Source of the DNA: Allolobophora icterica
Lineage: Eukaryota; Annelida; Clitellata; Crassiclitellata; Lumbricidae
NCBI GenBank assembly: GCA_963556255.1
Contig: OY744611.1
Location: forward strand, 2,446,230 to 2,510,229
Length of the DNA: 64,000 nucleotides
Direction: 5' to 3'
The position numbers and the translations under genes were made by a program. Within the stretch, counting starts at the first letter, position 1. The number at the start of each line of letters is the position of its first letter. This document shows, piece after piece, positions 33,351 to 46,324 of this stretch. The notes under the pieces were generated by a model. That model had not been told where the DNA came from. It was given only the letters and a program-made list of their open reading frames with translations, and did no database searches.

Positions 33351-35421
33351 GTAATCATGGCTTTTCACTGCCACCTGTCTTTCTTAAACACACAATGTGT
33401 GTCTCGTGTGTCAACGTTTGCTACTAAAAGTTATTAATTGTTCGACAACGTTCAAGCGGCAATAACTCATATTTCATAAGCCTTGTCAAAGCGACAGATA
33501 CTGGGCCATGATATCTTATCCCTACACGACGTATGAAACTTTGGACTTAACTTCGGTCATTCATTGATTAGATCTGTTATCAGAGTTTGCTAATCAGAGA
33601 GTGTTGCTAAGCGCAGAAGGTAGTCGTATCCAGGACTTCGATTCAAAGTAAGAAACAATTTTAATCCAAAACCACAATATTTGTAAATTTGTAAAGCGCT
33701 TCTTATAAGCTTAGCATGAAGCAAGAGCTTGATCACGGCTGCTGTCTTAATTATTCCAGAGATACTACACAAATAAAAATATCGATCCAGCTGCATGCAG
33801 ATCGGAGGTGAGAGAGGACGATCAGAAAGAACTGGATGATTGGATGTAGAAGGAGTTACAAAGCTCAATGGGCTGGGAGTAGAGTTGTAGCCTATTTGAG
33901 TAAAACTATTTAATTGATTGCTTCTCAGCTATAGATACGCAAAATATGAGAAGTAATCAGTGCATATGAAGTGAGAGGACTATCAGGGAGATGCAGGTGT
34001 TTGGGTGAACGGCTTTTTGAAATCCGGCTTCATGCTATATTGCAGGAATAAGCATTTGTGACGTAATTACATGATATCACATTTAAAGTTTGCTTGTATT
34101 TTGTTGTTGTTGAACTACATCTTCAATCTCGTGCTATGTTTGTCTGATTTTACTGTAGCCATATCGCTACCAGAAGTTCCGAACAGACAAAATCCGTAAA
34201 ATAAACAAATTTAAACAATCAGGTAAATGCGTTTACACCCTCTACTAGGAGTAGATGTGATTTAAAGCTGCGTTAAGGTCACCTGAGGGTAGAAAAAGAC
34301 GGTTAAGTTTAGCCTCAATGTGTATAGACGAAGTCGGTCGCTTAGGTCACTCGCTTACTCACGATGCCACGTCAATTTACCCCTCTCTATATCTGTGACC
34401 ATATCTACCTTTATCTGTCGATGTATCTGTTCACATGGTAATAGGTCAGTTGGTCTCTGTTCGATGGTCTTGTGTATAAGCCTGCCGCTACGCATACGTG
34501 GATGTCTCAGTCTGCGTGAGGGGGGCATTAATATCTGGCGCCAGATAATTCATCCCTAAATAATAATATGTACCTAAGTAAATAAGTGTCGTGTATGAGG
34601 ATTAGCTGCTGGTCGTGTTGCCTACTCGTTATGTATGACAGCAGAGGTACGTTTTGAAGACGCTATGTTGGCAGGCCTGGTCGTAGCCGCTAGAGATCTT
34701 GCGGCCTGAAAGATTGAAGCCAATCAGCAGTAGAACGAGTTAATTGATGAATGCGATGAACCTCGAACATAAACTCAACTACGAATTCCAACTACTTACA
34801 GGCCATCAGTCACCAGTTCCTCGATTAGTCAATTGAATACCGTTGTTTATCCCTCTCTCTGGCTCTGTCTACATTTATCTTGGTTTGTCTTTATTTCTCT
34901 GTGTCTATGTTGCTGACTTCCGACCTGGCACTCGGTCAATCGGTCCATGTTTAGTGGCCCAGTATTTGTTTTAAGTGATAAGGCTACCTGTGTACCTTGT
35001 TTTGTCATATAACGTGCCTATCTCAATTCGTTCGCCAAGCCTACATTAGTTTTTATGTATGCATGATTGTATGAATGCTGGTACCTATGAATGGAAAATA
35101 TAATATATTATGTACATTGTTGCCTTCGACGTATATAGTTATTGAGTATATTTAGAAATTGTAAGTTGTACGCCGTGTGTGCATTTGGCGGAAACACTCG
35201 ACATTGCGCTTCATTTGATTGCAGACTTGATATTTGTGACTCGTCTGACGAAACCGTTTTGTTTTGCATTCGTCTTTGAACTAAGTGTGGTTAATTTTTA
35301 ATATGTTTTCGTCACCAGTTGTGTTCGTGAGTTTTCTGCTGGTTTGAGTCGCCGCTTGACACAAACATCTACTTGTTCGCGTATACATGTGAGTCATGTT
35401 ACACTTTTAAATAGCTTAGGA

Positions 35422-35422
<1 letters not shown>
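33351..35422. other. Unassigned 2-kb stretch
   Basis: No gene, RNA or transposon ends recognised. ORFs up to 92 codons have no motifs. Confidence 0.35.

Positions 35423-35503
<81 letters not shown>
35423..35503. repeat. (AAT)n microsatellite
   Basis: About 27 perfect AAT units. Confidence 0.95.
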
Positions 35504-35568
35504 TTGATGACGAGGTTGATGTATGTTGTATGAGAGTATGTAATGTAAGGTAGATGATGCGCGTGTCT

Positions 35569-36005
35569 GTAGTACATCGGTTCGTGTCGTCAGTTGTCGG
35601 CGCGTCCCCATGACGACCGTGCGGAGCATCTTTCGTGCTCGGTTACCAACTCGGCCCCAGGCCGATGACCCGAAGAAAGTCTAAGACGACCTTCAGCAGC
35701 AGTTCACAAGTTTATTCACACGTTACAATTACGACGACAACCTCGTACTGCTGCTTCTACTGTAACTCGTGACAACTCTCTCTCTCTCTATGTTAAGTTC
35801 GGTCTCTATTTATAGCAATTCAGTCGGTTGGGTTACTCACATTGCTGTGTCTGTTCATCCCTCTCTCTGTCTCTGTCCGTATTTGTCTTCGTTCGTTTGT
35901 ATATCCATGTACACGTCGCATCTGGTCAGTTGGTCAGTGGGCTCGCACTTCAGACTAATCGGCGCCTTCGTGGTTTGGAATCTGTGCGTCGGTTTGTCAG
36001 TCTGT
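35569..36005 (-). mobile_element. LTR-like repeat, first part (split by a LINE)
   Basis: It matches 46325-46765 throughout (shared: GCGCGTCCC, CCAGGCCGATG, CCGAAGAAAG, CAGCAGCAGTTCACAAGTTT, CAGTCGGTTGGGTTACTC). On the minus strand there is a TATAAATAGAGAC promoter-like box near 35800-35813. The rest of the repeat resumes at 39727, beyond the inserted LINE. Confidence 0.55.
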
Positions 36006-39000
36006 ATTGTATTGTATTGTATTTAAACATTTATAAAGCGCCTCTAGTAGGGTGAACCGTTCAAAGGCGCTCCCAGTGCGTAAGGCCGAGAGAAAAGAAA
36101 TAAGTCTTGAGGAAAGCAAAAGAAGACGACCTATTAAAATTGTAGAGCGAGTAGAGGAGACAGTGTATTCCAGAGAGAGGGGTCAATTGAGGCAAAAGAT
36201 CGGGACTGCGCCATAGCTGTTCTAGTATGAGGAACTGAGAGATCAAATCTGTTTGAAAAGCGAAGTGGACGATGCGAGGAGACAGAAAGAGGCCGGTGAA
36301 TTACATCAATTAAATATTTGGGGGCGAGACCCTGCTGTGTCTTTGACACCAGAATAAGGATTTTGAACTTAATACGTGCAGAGAGAGGAAGCCAGTGCAG
36401 TTTCTCAAACATGAAGGATGAAATGCGTGAGTAGCGTGGCAGATGGGCAATTAATCTCGCAGCTGCATTTAGGACTGACTGCAGAGGCATGAGACGGACC
36501 TTAGGAAGACCGATTAGAAGCGAATTGCAGTAGTCAATTCTGGAGCAAATGAAAGCATGGACTAGCGTTGTGAAAACAGAGGAAGAGACAGATCGTCGAA
36601 CAGCCCTGAGACGCCTTAAGTGGAAGTAGGAAACACGTGTGAGGTTAGAGATGTGATCTTTGAAGGAGAGAGAGCTATAAAGCGTAACACCCAAGTCACG
36701 TACACTTGATGAAAAGCAGTAGTGAGGGAAGATTTCCAAGAGGAGGGCGAAGTCAATTTTCAGCAACTGTTGAGGGGAGCCAAACCAAATGAACTGGGCT
36801 TTGGAGGCATTAAGACAGAGACGATTTGAGGACATTCAGGAATGGAGAGACTTAGATAGAGACTCAATACGTTCAACTAAGTGCAATTGAGATAAAGGAG
36901 ACCCATGGACAAATGCTTGCACATCATCTGCAAAGAGATGACCAGTAGCTCCCGAGAGTGGGAAAAGAGCAGGTATGTCAGCCGTGTAGAGAATAAAGAG
37001 GAGAGGACCAAGTACAGAGCCTTGAGGAACACCCAGCTTAATGTGAATCCATTTTGTTCTAGAGTCGCCCGATATAATCATTTGGGTTCGTTCAGACAGA
37101 TATGATCGAAACCAGCAAAGAGGAAGGCCCTGCAACCCATATGAAGTCTCAAGACGCTGAAGGAGAATACTATGATCTACCATATCAAAGGCTGCAGAAA
37201 CATCGAAAAGAGCCAAGAGGCTAAGTTCAGCCCTGTCAACAGCAGAGTAGATTTCAGAGAGGAGAGAGAGGAGAGCAGTCTCAGTAGAATGATGAGCCCT
37301 AAAGCCTGATTGATTAGCAGGAAGGAGTCCAGATTGCTCAAGATAAGGGAGGAGCTGAAGAGAGACAAGACGTTCAAGAGTCTTGGATAGGAAAGATAAA
37401 TGGGAGATGGGACGGCAATTATTGCAGAGATTAGTATCAAGATTAGGCTTTTTTAGCGAAGGAAAGACCAGAGCACGCTTCTGCGATGGAGGAATACACC
37501 CTTCGGAAAGCGATCTATTAAATAGATAAACAAGAAAGGGAGCAAGGTCATCTAAAATGTAACTAATAACAAAGGGGTAGCGGATCGAGTTCACTTGATT
37601 TAAGATTAACAGACGTTAATACTAAACAAAGGTCGAACTCTGAGATAGGACGAAAACTATCGAAGACAGTGGATGTAGATATGAAGATCGGAGGAGGGGC
37701 ATCAGCTGTCGAAGCACGAAGTCGGTCGATCTTTGTGGAAAGCATAACCTGAAACTCATCTGCGGTAAAAGGTGGAGCTTCAGTAGAACGAGATGGTCGC
37801 CCAAGGAGACCCGATACAGACGACCACAAGCGTGTTGGGTTTTTTCGTTGCACAATACTAGCTTTTCCCAATATTCAGTTTCCTTCTGATGGTAGAGGCG
37901 ATGTAATGAGCGAAGCTGAGTAATCCAGGCTAGTCGGTCGACAGGATCTTTAGTCCGACGACTACGGCGCTCGAGGCATCGGGTACGACGGCGGAGTCGA
38001 CGGCAGTCAGCGTCAAACCAGACTGCCAGTGGGTGCTGACGTGTCCAAACTTTACGCCCAGGTAACATGGCGTCGAGGAGACTTGTAACCGTGGAAGTGT
38101 ATAGGTCGAATAGTTCAGCAACTGAGAGGTTATCCAGAGTAGAATCCGGCGAAGAAAGGAGAGTATCACGTAGAGCTGCACTGAAGGCAGACGAGTCGAA
38201 CGATTTCCATCCACGTATCATGCGAATGGAGTGAATCGGTTGAAGATGAATGGAAGGAAGGGTAAAACTGATGACAGAATAGTGCGAGAGCGTCGGAGGT
38301 AGAACTTTAAGGTCGTCTACTTGATCATCCTCAATAGTGATGACAAGATCAAGCTGACCACCTAGTCGGTGACTATAGGTTGATTGATATGTTGTCGAAG
38401 TCCAAATTGCGTGAGAATGTCTAAGAACCGAGCAGAAGCAGGTAAGGTAGAATTCTCCAGATGGATATTAAAATCACCGAGGATGACGAGTTGAGAGTTA
38501 CGTGTAACAACTGTTTCCAAGAGGGTAGAAAGTTCTTCAAAAAATTGTGCTGCTGGAGGAGAAGAGCCAGGTCGGTAAACCGTAAGCAAAGTGACGGGAC
38601 CATGAGGAGTGGCAATGCTCAGGCAGGGGGCTTCTAGCGTTGATAGTGAATCGTCGATATTGATCTGAGAAACGCGTAGCGAGGAGCGGAAGAACACGAT
38701 GATGCCTCCACCACGGGCCGGTCGACCATCTGGGTTGAGTGGACGAGGACGGTCACGCGATGAGAAGCCAGACGGTGTCGCACGTAGAACTGGAGCATCG
38801 TCAGAGGCAAGATGCCAACTTTCAGTAATGGCAAAGACGTCGAGCTTATCCTCAAGAAGGGATTGTGAGACATAAGCAAACTTTTCCGATATGGAATGAG
38901 CGTTCCAAGAAACAAGTCGAAGACCAGAGGGTGGTGTAGACAGAGGCGGAGAAGGAAGTGGATTTTCTTTAGTCAGTGGAGAAGACTACTGTCGAGATTG

Positions 39001-39726
39001 TGAAGAGTCAATCCGCCGTGAAGAATCAGCAGCAGTAGGATTCAATACTGGCTCCAGCGGTTGAAATGCGGAGGAAGATCGATCCAGCCCAACTGCTCGA
39101 TCCAGTCTCTTCTGCCGATAGTTGACAGGACACCAGATTTGGAACTGGAACAGGACCTTTCGAAGAGCACGAGTCGGTCTATAGCTATTTAACCAAATTG
39201 ATCTCAATTGATCTGATGTGTAGATGATGCGTGGCCTATTAAAGGTAGTGTCAGCATTGAAATCAGGTAGAGCCGTAGTAAGAGTAACAGAGTAGGTTCC
39301 AGTGTAGACGTATACACTGTCACCGGCATCTTCGGCACTGCCAGCGCAGGCAACATAGGAAGATACATCATTTCTTAACAATGTAAACACTGCGCTAATA
39401 ATAAATCAACGGTACGTGCTGTACGGCGTGTATTAAGGTTGTACATCCGATGACGTCAGAAGGATGTATGAACGATGACGTATAATCAATAATGGCTGAA
39501 TTAAATCATCCAAACGGCACACAAAAGTTCAAGTTTCTCCAAAAACAGACGAAAATATCAAAAATAAAACGAACTACTAGGGTCCAGAAGAGGTAATCCA
39601 TTAAATTGACTGTTTGCAGGAGAAAAGGTCCAAAGATGAGCCTAAGAGCCTAAGAGCCTAAGTAGCAACCAAAATACACGAGCCTGCGCACCAGGGTGTA
39701 ACACGACGAACGCAGAAACACCTTAT
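36006..39726 (-). mobile_element. LINE family B (L2/CR1-like), near full length, inserted in the LTR-like repeat
   Basis: On the minus strand: 5' region to about 39400, N-terminal segment 39405-38986, APE endonuclease 38960-38360 (LRLVSWNAHSISEKFAYVSQ, GGGIIVFFRSSL, VILGDFNIH), linker 38221-37600, RT 37594-36840 (DVSAAFDMVDHSILLQRL, GVPQGSVLGPLLFILY, LFADDVQAF), and C-terminal domain 36835-36134 ([21 protein letters not shown], ending LWNTLSP). The 3' end is the shared hairpin (36032-36080) and a (TACAA)n tail at 36006-36022. Stops at 38986 and 36836 and a frameshift near 37600 make it inactive, but the frame is otherwise long, so it is fairly young. Confidence 0.9.
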
Positions 39727-39832
39727 GTGGTATGAGTGCATGTGGTATGAGTGCATGCCTCCACCAATTAGTCGTATCAATGAGTGCATGCCTTCCAATG
39801 GTAATATGGCGTCGTAGAAGTCAACCACTACA
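39727..39832 (-). mobile_element. LTR-like repeat, second part
   Basis: TGGTATGAGTGCATG (doubled here), CCTCCACCAATTAG and CCTTCCAATGGTAATATGGC continue the repeat as in 46760-47173. It ends CCACTACA at 39832, the inverse of a TGTAGTGG start. It serves as a natural empty site for the MITE at 46828. Confidence 0.55.
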
Positions 39833-39959
39833 TATTCCCGTCCGTTCAAAAAATGGGAATGCTCCTGCATCAAGCCCTTACAAAAGCAATGTGTAAAAAT
39901 GCAAAGCTAGAACAACAAATTACCAAACGAAATAACCATGAAAACAAATGCGATGTATC

Positions 39960-41817
39960 GCTAAGGCAATCAATCAATCAAATCAAAATCAGTTTATTGC
40001 TCACATGAAGGAAGAAAGACATCAAACATATGTTACACTTATGGCACATATGCAACATACCATTACATGTTCGCTTATTATGTATACAATGTTTAGAAAG
40101 GTAGTAATAACCTCTGTTATTGTAATGCCAACTAAATGATGCAGATCACTGCTTGGTCGTTCTTTATAAGTACAAGGCTTAGTCAACGTAGGGATGCAAT
40201 AGGAACCCTGAAGGGATAAAAGTCCCGCTAAGGTACAGGCCTATAGATCCATTCTGATATATGTAGATGGCAAGTGTCTTAGTAACATAAGACGTAGAAA
40301 TGTATAGAATATGTTCACGTGAGCACACAAGTTTAGACTTTGAAGGTCTATATTATAATCAAAACCTGTATGCACAAACAGTACTCAACAGGACAACACA
40401 AGAGAACATAAAAATAATTCTTAACTAATTCTTAACTAATTCTTAACTACGTGACATGATCTATTGTGTGTGCACGCACAAGCTGCTTAAATTGCACAAA
40501 GCCTGACACAGTTCGGATATTTCCAGGAAAGCTATTCCATGCCTTTGGACCTTGATATTTGATAGAAAATTTGCGGGTGTTAGTACGAGCGAAGATTTCC
40601 CTAAAGTCATCGTTGCGTCTAGTGTCGTGGGTATGTATATTCGATGTTGGGCAAAAGTAAAAGTCGAAGGAGGACGGGAGAAGATTATTGTTGTACTGAT
40701 ACATGAGTTCACAAGTTTGTTTGTGCCTAATGTGTGAGATATTTAGGAATTCGTACTGAAGGAAGATAGATTTCGTGTGTGCATTGTAAGGAGATTTCGT
40801 TATAACCCGTATGGCTTTTTTGTAGTATTTGCAGTTTTTGTATGTGAGTATTGTATGTAGAGGACCAGATAAGATTACAGTACGTGAAATAAGGATAAAT
40901 TAGTGTAAAGTAAAGACTGATAAGTATTCGCGTAGGTATTAAAGAGGCAATACGTTTAATAATACCAATGTTTTTAGCTATTTTGTTGGAAATCATATTA
41001 ATATGAGTGTTCCACTTCAGGTGTTGGTCGATATGGACCCCAAGGAATTTGGTTGTAGTTACTTGAGGGATGAATATATTATGAATGATCATTTTAGCCG
41101 GGGTTTCCGGTGTTGGCTTTTTGTGTGATCTAAATTAGATGTAATTTGTTTTGGATAGATTAAGCGAAAGTTTATAGGCCTTAAACCAGTCACTTGCTGA
41201 TGTTAGTTCAGTATTAGCTAACTGGAATAGGTGGTCATAAGAAGAGTGTGAGATGAAGACATTAGAGTCATTGGCAAACAAAATATAGTGTAGAACGGTT
41301 GATGAACTAGGAAGGTCGTTGATATACAACAAAAATAGTAGGGGCCCGAGAATTGATCCCTAAGGCACCCCGTATAATATTAGTCTGAGTTTAGACAATT
41401 TACCATTACATATAACTTGCTGTGAGCGGTTTTCTAAATAGCTTTCAAACGAACGCAGAGCTTCTCCTCTGATCCCATAGCGTTCCAGTTTTGATAGGAG
41501 GATGTTATGGTCGACCGTGTCAAAAGCTTTCGCAAAGTCAAGGAAGATACCCAGAGAGTATTCGTTGTTATCGATGGCCTGTGAGATTTTGTCTTGTATG
41601 TCAAGTAAGGACATAAGGGTAGAATGGTCAGATTGAAAGCCATGCTGGTGAACATATAAGATGTTCTTTTGCTTAATATAAGAGGATAGTCTATCGTGCA
41701 TGACCCTTTCAAATAGCTTAGAAAAAAAGGTAATAGAGAAATGGGTCGATAGTTTGATACTTCATTTTTATTACCTTGTTTGTAGATTGGTATTACTTTA
41801 GCAATTTTGATCTGCAA
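39960..41817 (-). mobile_element. LINE family A, 5'-truncated, degenerate
   Basis: On the minus strand: IAKVIPIYKQGNKNEVSNYR (near 41800), FLDFAKAFDTVDHNILLSKL (near 41510-41560), GVP*GSILGP with a stop replacing Gln (near 41360), LFANDSNVF near 41260, where the second catalytic Asp of FADD is Asn, KFLGVHIDQHLKWNTHI (near 41050) and C-terminal THDTRRNDDFREIF (near 40600). The 3' UTR near 40195-40225 carries the GGGATAAAAGTCCCGCTAAG hairpin and ends in a (TCAA)n-rich tail near 39965-39990. The loss of a catalytic Asp and several stops show it is dead. Confidence 0.85.
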
Positions 41818-42512
41818 TAAATCGGCTCGTGATCCGTTTGGACGTTACGTTTCATTACGTGTCTAGACGTCGCTCAGGGAGCGCTACGTTAACTTAATCG
41901 TACAACATGATTCCAAGGAACTAGCTATTGGAAGCGTGGATGTTCCTGTGGATATGATCTGTTACCTCAATTTAATCCATTGCGCTGGCATTCTCTGGCT
42001 TCGTTTACTAATAATCGACTCTTTACCGCATTTAAAGCACATTACATGTATATATCGCTGTTCTTGTGATGCACAAGCCATACGCGAAGGGCGTCATCAG
42101 AGGTGTATCTGTATTTCGAAACATACATGGACAGCTGTTCATAAGATTGTACAGGTGAGGAGATTGGAAATTAGGCCCATTACCGAGATACTGTCTATGC
42201 GTGGGCTTGGAAGTTGTATGCAGACACTATTAGGAAGGAATCCTAATTAGTGTTCTGGCATCTACGAAAATAATTATGTCCAACCGTGCGCTTACCTAGA
42301 CAGCAGACTTGAGCGAGTTGGTCATCGGCCTAATTTATACTGTTCACTTGCTATGCAGACATAGAGTTTGTGAAAAAATACGATAATGATGGCGGAACAA
42401 CAGCAAAAATGAATCGAGAATGTCAAGAACCTAAGACCATTACAAAATTTACACGTGGCTAGGCATTAATACGGGCGGCTTGAGCTCTAAGTCCGAATAC
42501 GATTAGCTAGAA
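41818..42512. other. Unassigned sequence left of the hAT element
   Basis: The ORF at 41936-42247 has no recognised motif. It ends with the hAT target duplication AGCTAGAA (42505-42512). Confidence 0.35.
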
Positions 42513-42639
42513 CAAAGTTTTTCAAACTGTGGTCCGCGGACCAAGAGGGGTCCGCGAAGGATATGGCGGGGGTCCGCGAGGGCGTTCTGAAAATATTCAT
42601 TAATGAGGTAAGGTTTTAGAATTAACAGCCTGTGTTTTC

Positions 42640-42835
42640 AACACTACTTTTCGCCTATGTTGGCCCCTCTGCTTGGAACTGTCTCCCCTTGTTTCTCCGC
42701 CAAGAGCTTCTTGCCCTCTCTCCTCTCCAGTTTCCTAGATGCCTGAAAACTTTCCTTTTTGCCGGTGCTGGCATTGATGCGGGTTGAAAGCGCCTCTGAT
42801 TTGAGTGGCGCTATATAAGTTTTCGATTACAATAA
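42640..42835 (+). mobile_element. LINE family B 3'-end fragment
   Basis: It encodes the C-terminal part (AYVGPSAWN-like, then [14 protein letters not shown]), followed by the hairpin GAAAGCGCCTCTG / GTGGCGCTATATAAG and an ACAATAAAAAAA tail. Confidence 0.7.
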
Positions 42836-43029
42836 AAAAAATTACTTGTAGTATGCCTTAAGTGCATGATCCATACGGGTCCAACTGGGTATTTAGTTAT
42901 TCTTGGCTATGGTGTAAGATATAGACACGCTACATTTATAGTCTAAGAAAACGTGTCAGTTTCAATAACATTTAATAAATAATTTCTACTTACCGACTGT
43001 TAATCATTTCTGCACCCAAGGTAAGCGCG

Positions 43030-44670
43030 ATGCATGTATTTGGCGGAGCGTGGTATAGGAGCCCATTCCAGGTCATAGGTGCAGCCAGGGGCGTCCATCC
43101 TATGGGGGGAATGAAGCGGAAATCTTCATAGCCTTTTCAGGGGGGTAAGAAGAAATTTTTAGTACATTAAAGTTAAACGTCTGCTCATTCTTTCCATTTC
43201 AGTGATTAATCGATTAGTCAACTTCATAATGTTGGCGTATCGTACGCGGCATATTCAATCTCAGACCAAAGGAGGTTTCCAGTGTTTTAATTTAACAGCC
43301 CACATATACAGCGCTGTATTGCCCTCTTCTCCTCCACGTTCCCTTGTAGCCCATCAACCTTGCAGAGCTGACTCCAGGCCGGTAGGGTGGAACACAGGCA
43401 GGTAGGCAGGCAGGGAGGAAGGCAGATAGCAGCCCCGCTGCACACAAGTCGACCGGTATCAGATTCCTCGCCTCTTAACTAAAGGGGTGAAGCGAAGGGG
43501 TGAATGGAGGGGTACTCTTTGGTTGACGTGGCCTCCCGCAAGATGAGATACTTTGATTTATAAGCGTTTCGTAATTTTGTAGTGTTAATACTTTGCAATT
43601 TCATTTTACTAGTAGGCCTAATCATGCCCAGAGACAATGTTTTAATGAATAAATGTTGCGAGCCGTTATGCGGCATGCTTATCCGTAGTGACAAATGGCG
43701 CATACATTGTGCTACACACCACAAGTGGAAGACTACAAGGTATATATAAATTGCACACAATTTATACATAGCTCGGTTCGCACTATACCCACAGGTAGTG
43801 CAAACCGAGCTCGAGGAGTTTCGACACGCATATCGCGCCGTACAAGACCTTGTGCCTCTTAATGAATTGATTCCAGATGACGGAAAACTGGAACTAATTC
43901 AAGTAGACAGTGACAATGATGACGAGCAAAAGACACATCTGTTGAAAGGACAGTGGATTGAAATCCTCATCACCCTCGCGTTATTCCATCACTAAAACTA
44001 TACGAAATTGTTAATCGCCTGGCTACGCACTCTGCTGCTCTGAAGAGGCACCTGTTGTAATTTTAGTACTTGTGTTACTACGTTTTTACTGTCTGGTTGC
44101 TATGGCGGTATGCCTCTGTCTTAACGTAACTAGGCCTACATGTACTTTCGATCCACTGTCCTTTCGACAGATGTGTCTTTTGCTCGTCATCATCGTCAAG
44201 CCTTCATATGTTATAATGCACAATGTTGCTTTATTAGCGAACTGAAAGTTACAGAATTCAAGAGTAAAATTGTGCTTCAGAGTTCGGTAATCGATAGGCC
44301 TATTTTCTCTTTTGTCGACAGTCGGCCAATCGTCTGGGGACGTCGTTGGGGGGCATCTGATCACATGAGGGGGGAATGCGTCATAGACGTAAGGGGATGG
44401 ACGCCCCTGGGTGCAGCCACAGGGAAGGCACGGCGCTGCCGTATGGCTGTCCGCGCGCGGGGAACAATAAGTTTAGCTGCGAACATGAAGCGGGATAGCA
44501 GCGCTCCCGCAGGTATGGAGGGCCAAGCCCTCAAAGCACCGTCGGACCAAGGCGGTATGTGATGCGCTGTGGGTAGTGGAGGACATCCCTCATAAACGCA
44601 GACTCTCTGCCAAACTTGAGGATGCGGCCTTTAAGGCGGGCAGCAGAACGTAGGATTCTGTTGTGGTAGG
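43030..44670 (-). mobile_element. LINE family B fragment interrupted by a hAT
   Basis: The plus-strand phrases GGAGCCCATTCCAGG (43060) and, beyond the inserted hAT, AGGCACGGCGCTGCCGTATGG (44426) are continuous in the copy at 50520-50600. The LINE is on the minus strand. Coding region fully degenerate. Confidence 0.65.
43086..44409. mobile_element. hAT element inside the LINE fragment
   Basis: CAGGGGCGTCCATCC at 43086 and GGATGGACGCCCCTG ending at 44409 are perfect 15-bp TIRs. The 8-bp duplication GGTGCAGC flanks both sides (43078-43085, 44410-44417). Length 1324 bp. The small ORF at 43798-43992 is not recognisable as transposase. Non-autonomous. Confidence 0.88.
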
Positions 44671-44871
44671 CAGGGGCGTAACTTTGGTCTAAAAAGTGGA
44701 GGGTACCAAATTTCTTACATACACGAATCAAGACGGAGACTGCGATCTTAGGAAAGGCTCAAAAATAGAATATTGATTGACGTTGTTTAAAAAGTGGGGG
44801 TACGGTACCCCAGTCCAAAAATTTGGGTACGGGTACCCCCTCATACACCCACAAATTACGCCTATATAGCA
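44671..44871. mobile_element. hAT-like MITE (tentative)
   Basis: CAGGGGCGTAACTTTGG at 44671 and AAATTACGCCTAT near 44856 are imperfect inverted ends, with GGGTACC subterminal repeats on both sides. No TSD confirmed. Confidence 0.35.
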
Positions 44872-45268
44872 GGGTATACATAGATAACTTTTTGAGAAGA
44901 GTATATAACTTTTTGAGAAGAAAACAGTGCTCATCCAAAATAGCACTAAGAATTGACAGTTTGTGCAAAGCAAGCACATCCCTCCCACTGACATTACTGG
45001 GTTTGGCGAAACCGAAGTTACTGTTTCTTAAAAAATCCATAATTATTGCAGGAAGTTAATAAAAATTTACTCAGTGTTACTTTTTATATTACATGTATAA
45101 TAGTCCTCAGTGTCGTAAAAAAGCTTGTATTGTGGAAATAGCCTGCCTGTTACTTTGATTAAATTTTAACTGAGATTTTACTTTTTAAATACTTGAGGGT
45201 CCGCGAGCTATGCCTATTAAGAAAAAGGGGTCCCTGGTCCAAAAAGTTTGAAAACCTCTGAGCTAGAA

Positions 45269-46324
45269 GTCCTGATGGGAGTTCTGGTAGCTGGGATTGT
45301 GCACATTAGCCTAGGAAGAATTTCAATTAGGATGTTCAGGCGCGCGCATTATTAAGTCTGGTCAAGTGCCGTGGTCATCATTCTAATTAATATTGACAAT
45401 CTGCTACATAGACATGGTGAAGTCTAATGCTGATGATGATACAACGACAACTATGAATGCAAGAAATATCGGCAACCTAATATGTGTAAATTAGAAATGC
45501 GCATAAATTACTGTAACCCGTATAGTATGCCTATATAAAACAGCAGAAAGTAGAATGTTATCGTGCTAAGACCATTCTACTTTTCGTCCAGTCATTACAC
45601 AAAGAATTCGATGGTTAAATTGTCCAATGAGTTGGTGAGGGTTGGTTTCGATTATGACGATACTGAAGCCGTTGATTGAGACATTGGGTATCAACTTCGA
45701 TTGAGTCCAAAAGTTCCAGTTTAATTGTTCCGACGATGACGAAAATGAAGTCGTTGGTTGAGACGAACGAAGATCGTTTCAGGTCCCAATGTTCGCGATT
45801 AATGGCTCCGTGAATGGACATTAGATCGTCCGGTACCGAGAGCAGACGAGAGTCCTTAAATGAGAGGCGATACGAAGATGTTGGCAACGAGCGGTGAATG
45901 GTGTGGGGTTAGCTGTGCGTCAGAGATCATCTCTACATAACGATGAATGGCTGATGCTAGCCATGAAAGTGTGGTTTCAATGATAAGTCAGTCATAAGTG
46001 TTACCTTCATCTTTGCGACGGTATGTTCGAGAGTGGAGGCATCGAACGACGAGAAGAGACTGAGCAGTCAATCGGCGGTGAGCGAGAGGTGACGTAGGGT
46101 CGAGTTGTGCGAATGTCGGCGAATCCAAACCTTTGGTAGACGAGGAAAGATTTTCGATGCTGTGTTGAATCCAACAGGATTTCGTTGCGGTTGATTGATG
46201 TTGACGTGAGGAAACTCGTTGGCTGGTGAGGTACGGTAAATCGAATTGTTCTGCACCAACTTGTAGCGTGGGTTGTTGATGGGGGTTGGATGTAGGTAGT
46301 ACGAGAGCACGTAGCATAGCCTAC
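45269..46324. other. Unassigned sequence
   Basis: The ORFs at 45615-45887 and 45988-46351 (minus) have low-complexity S/T/R-rich translations and no motif. Possibly the interior of the adjoining LTR-like element, not shown. Confidence 0.3.

Larger units (their letters stand above)
42513..45260. mobile_element. hAT element with nested LINE and second hAT
   Basis: CAAAGTTTTTCAAACTGTGG at 42513 and its inverse ending AAACCTCTG at 45260 are flanked by perfect 8-bp duplications AGCTAGAA (42505-42512, 45261-45268). The TIR resembles the widespread hAT terminus CAGxGGTTxTCAAAC. The 2748 bp inside are mostly later insertions (LINE B pieces, a hAT at 43086-44409, a MITE-like piece at 44671). No transposase is left. 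Confidence 0.85.
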
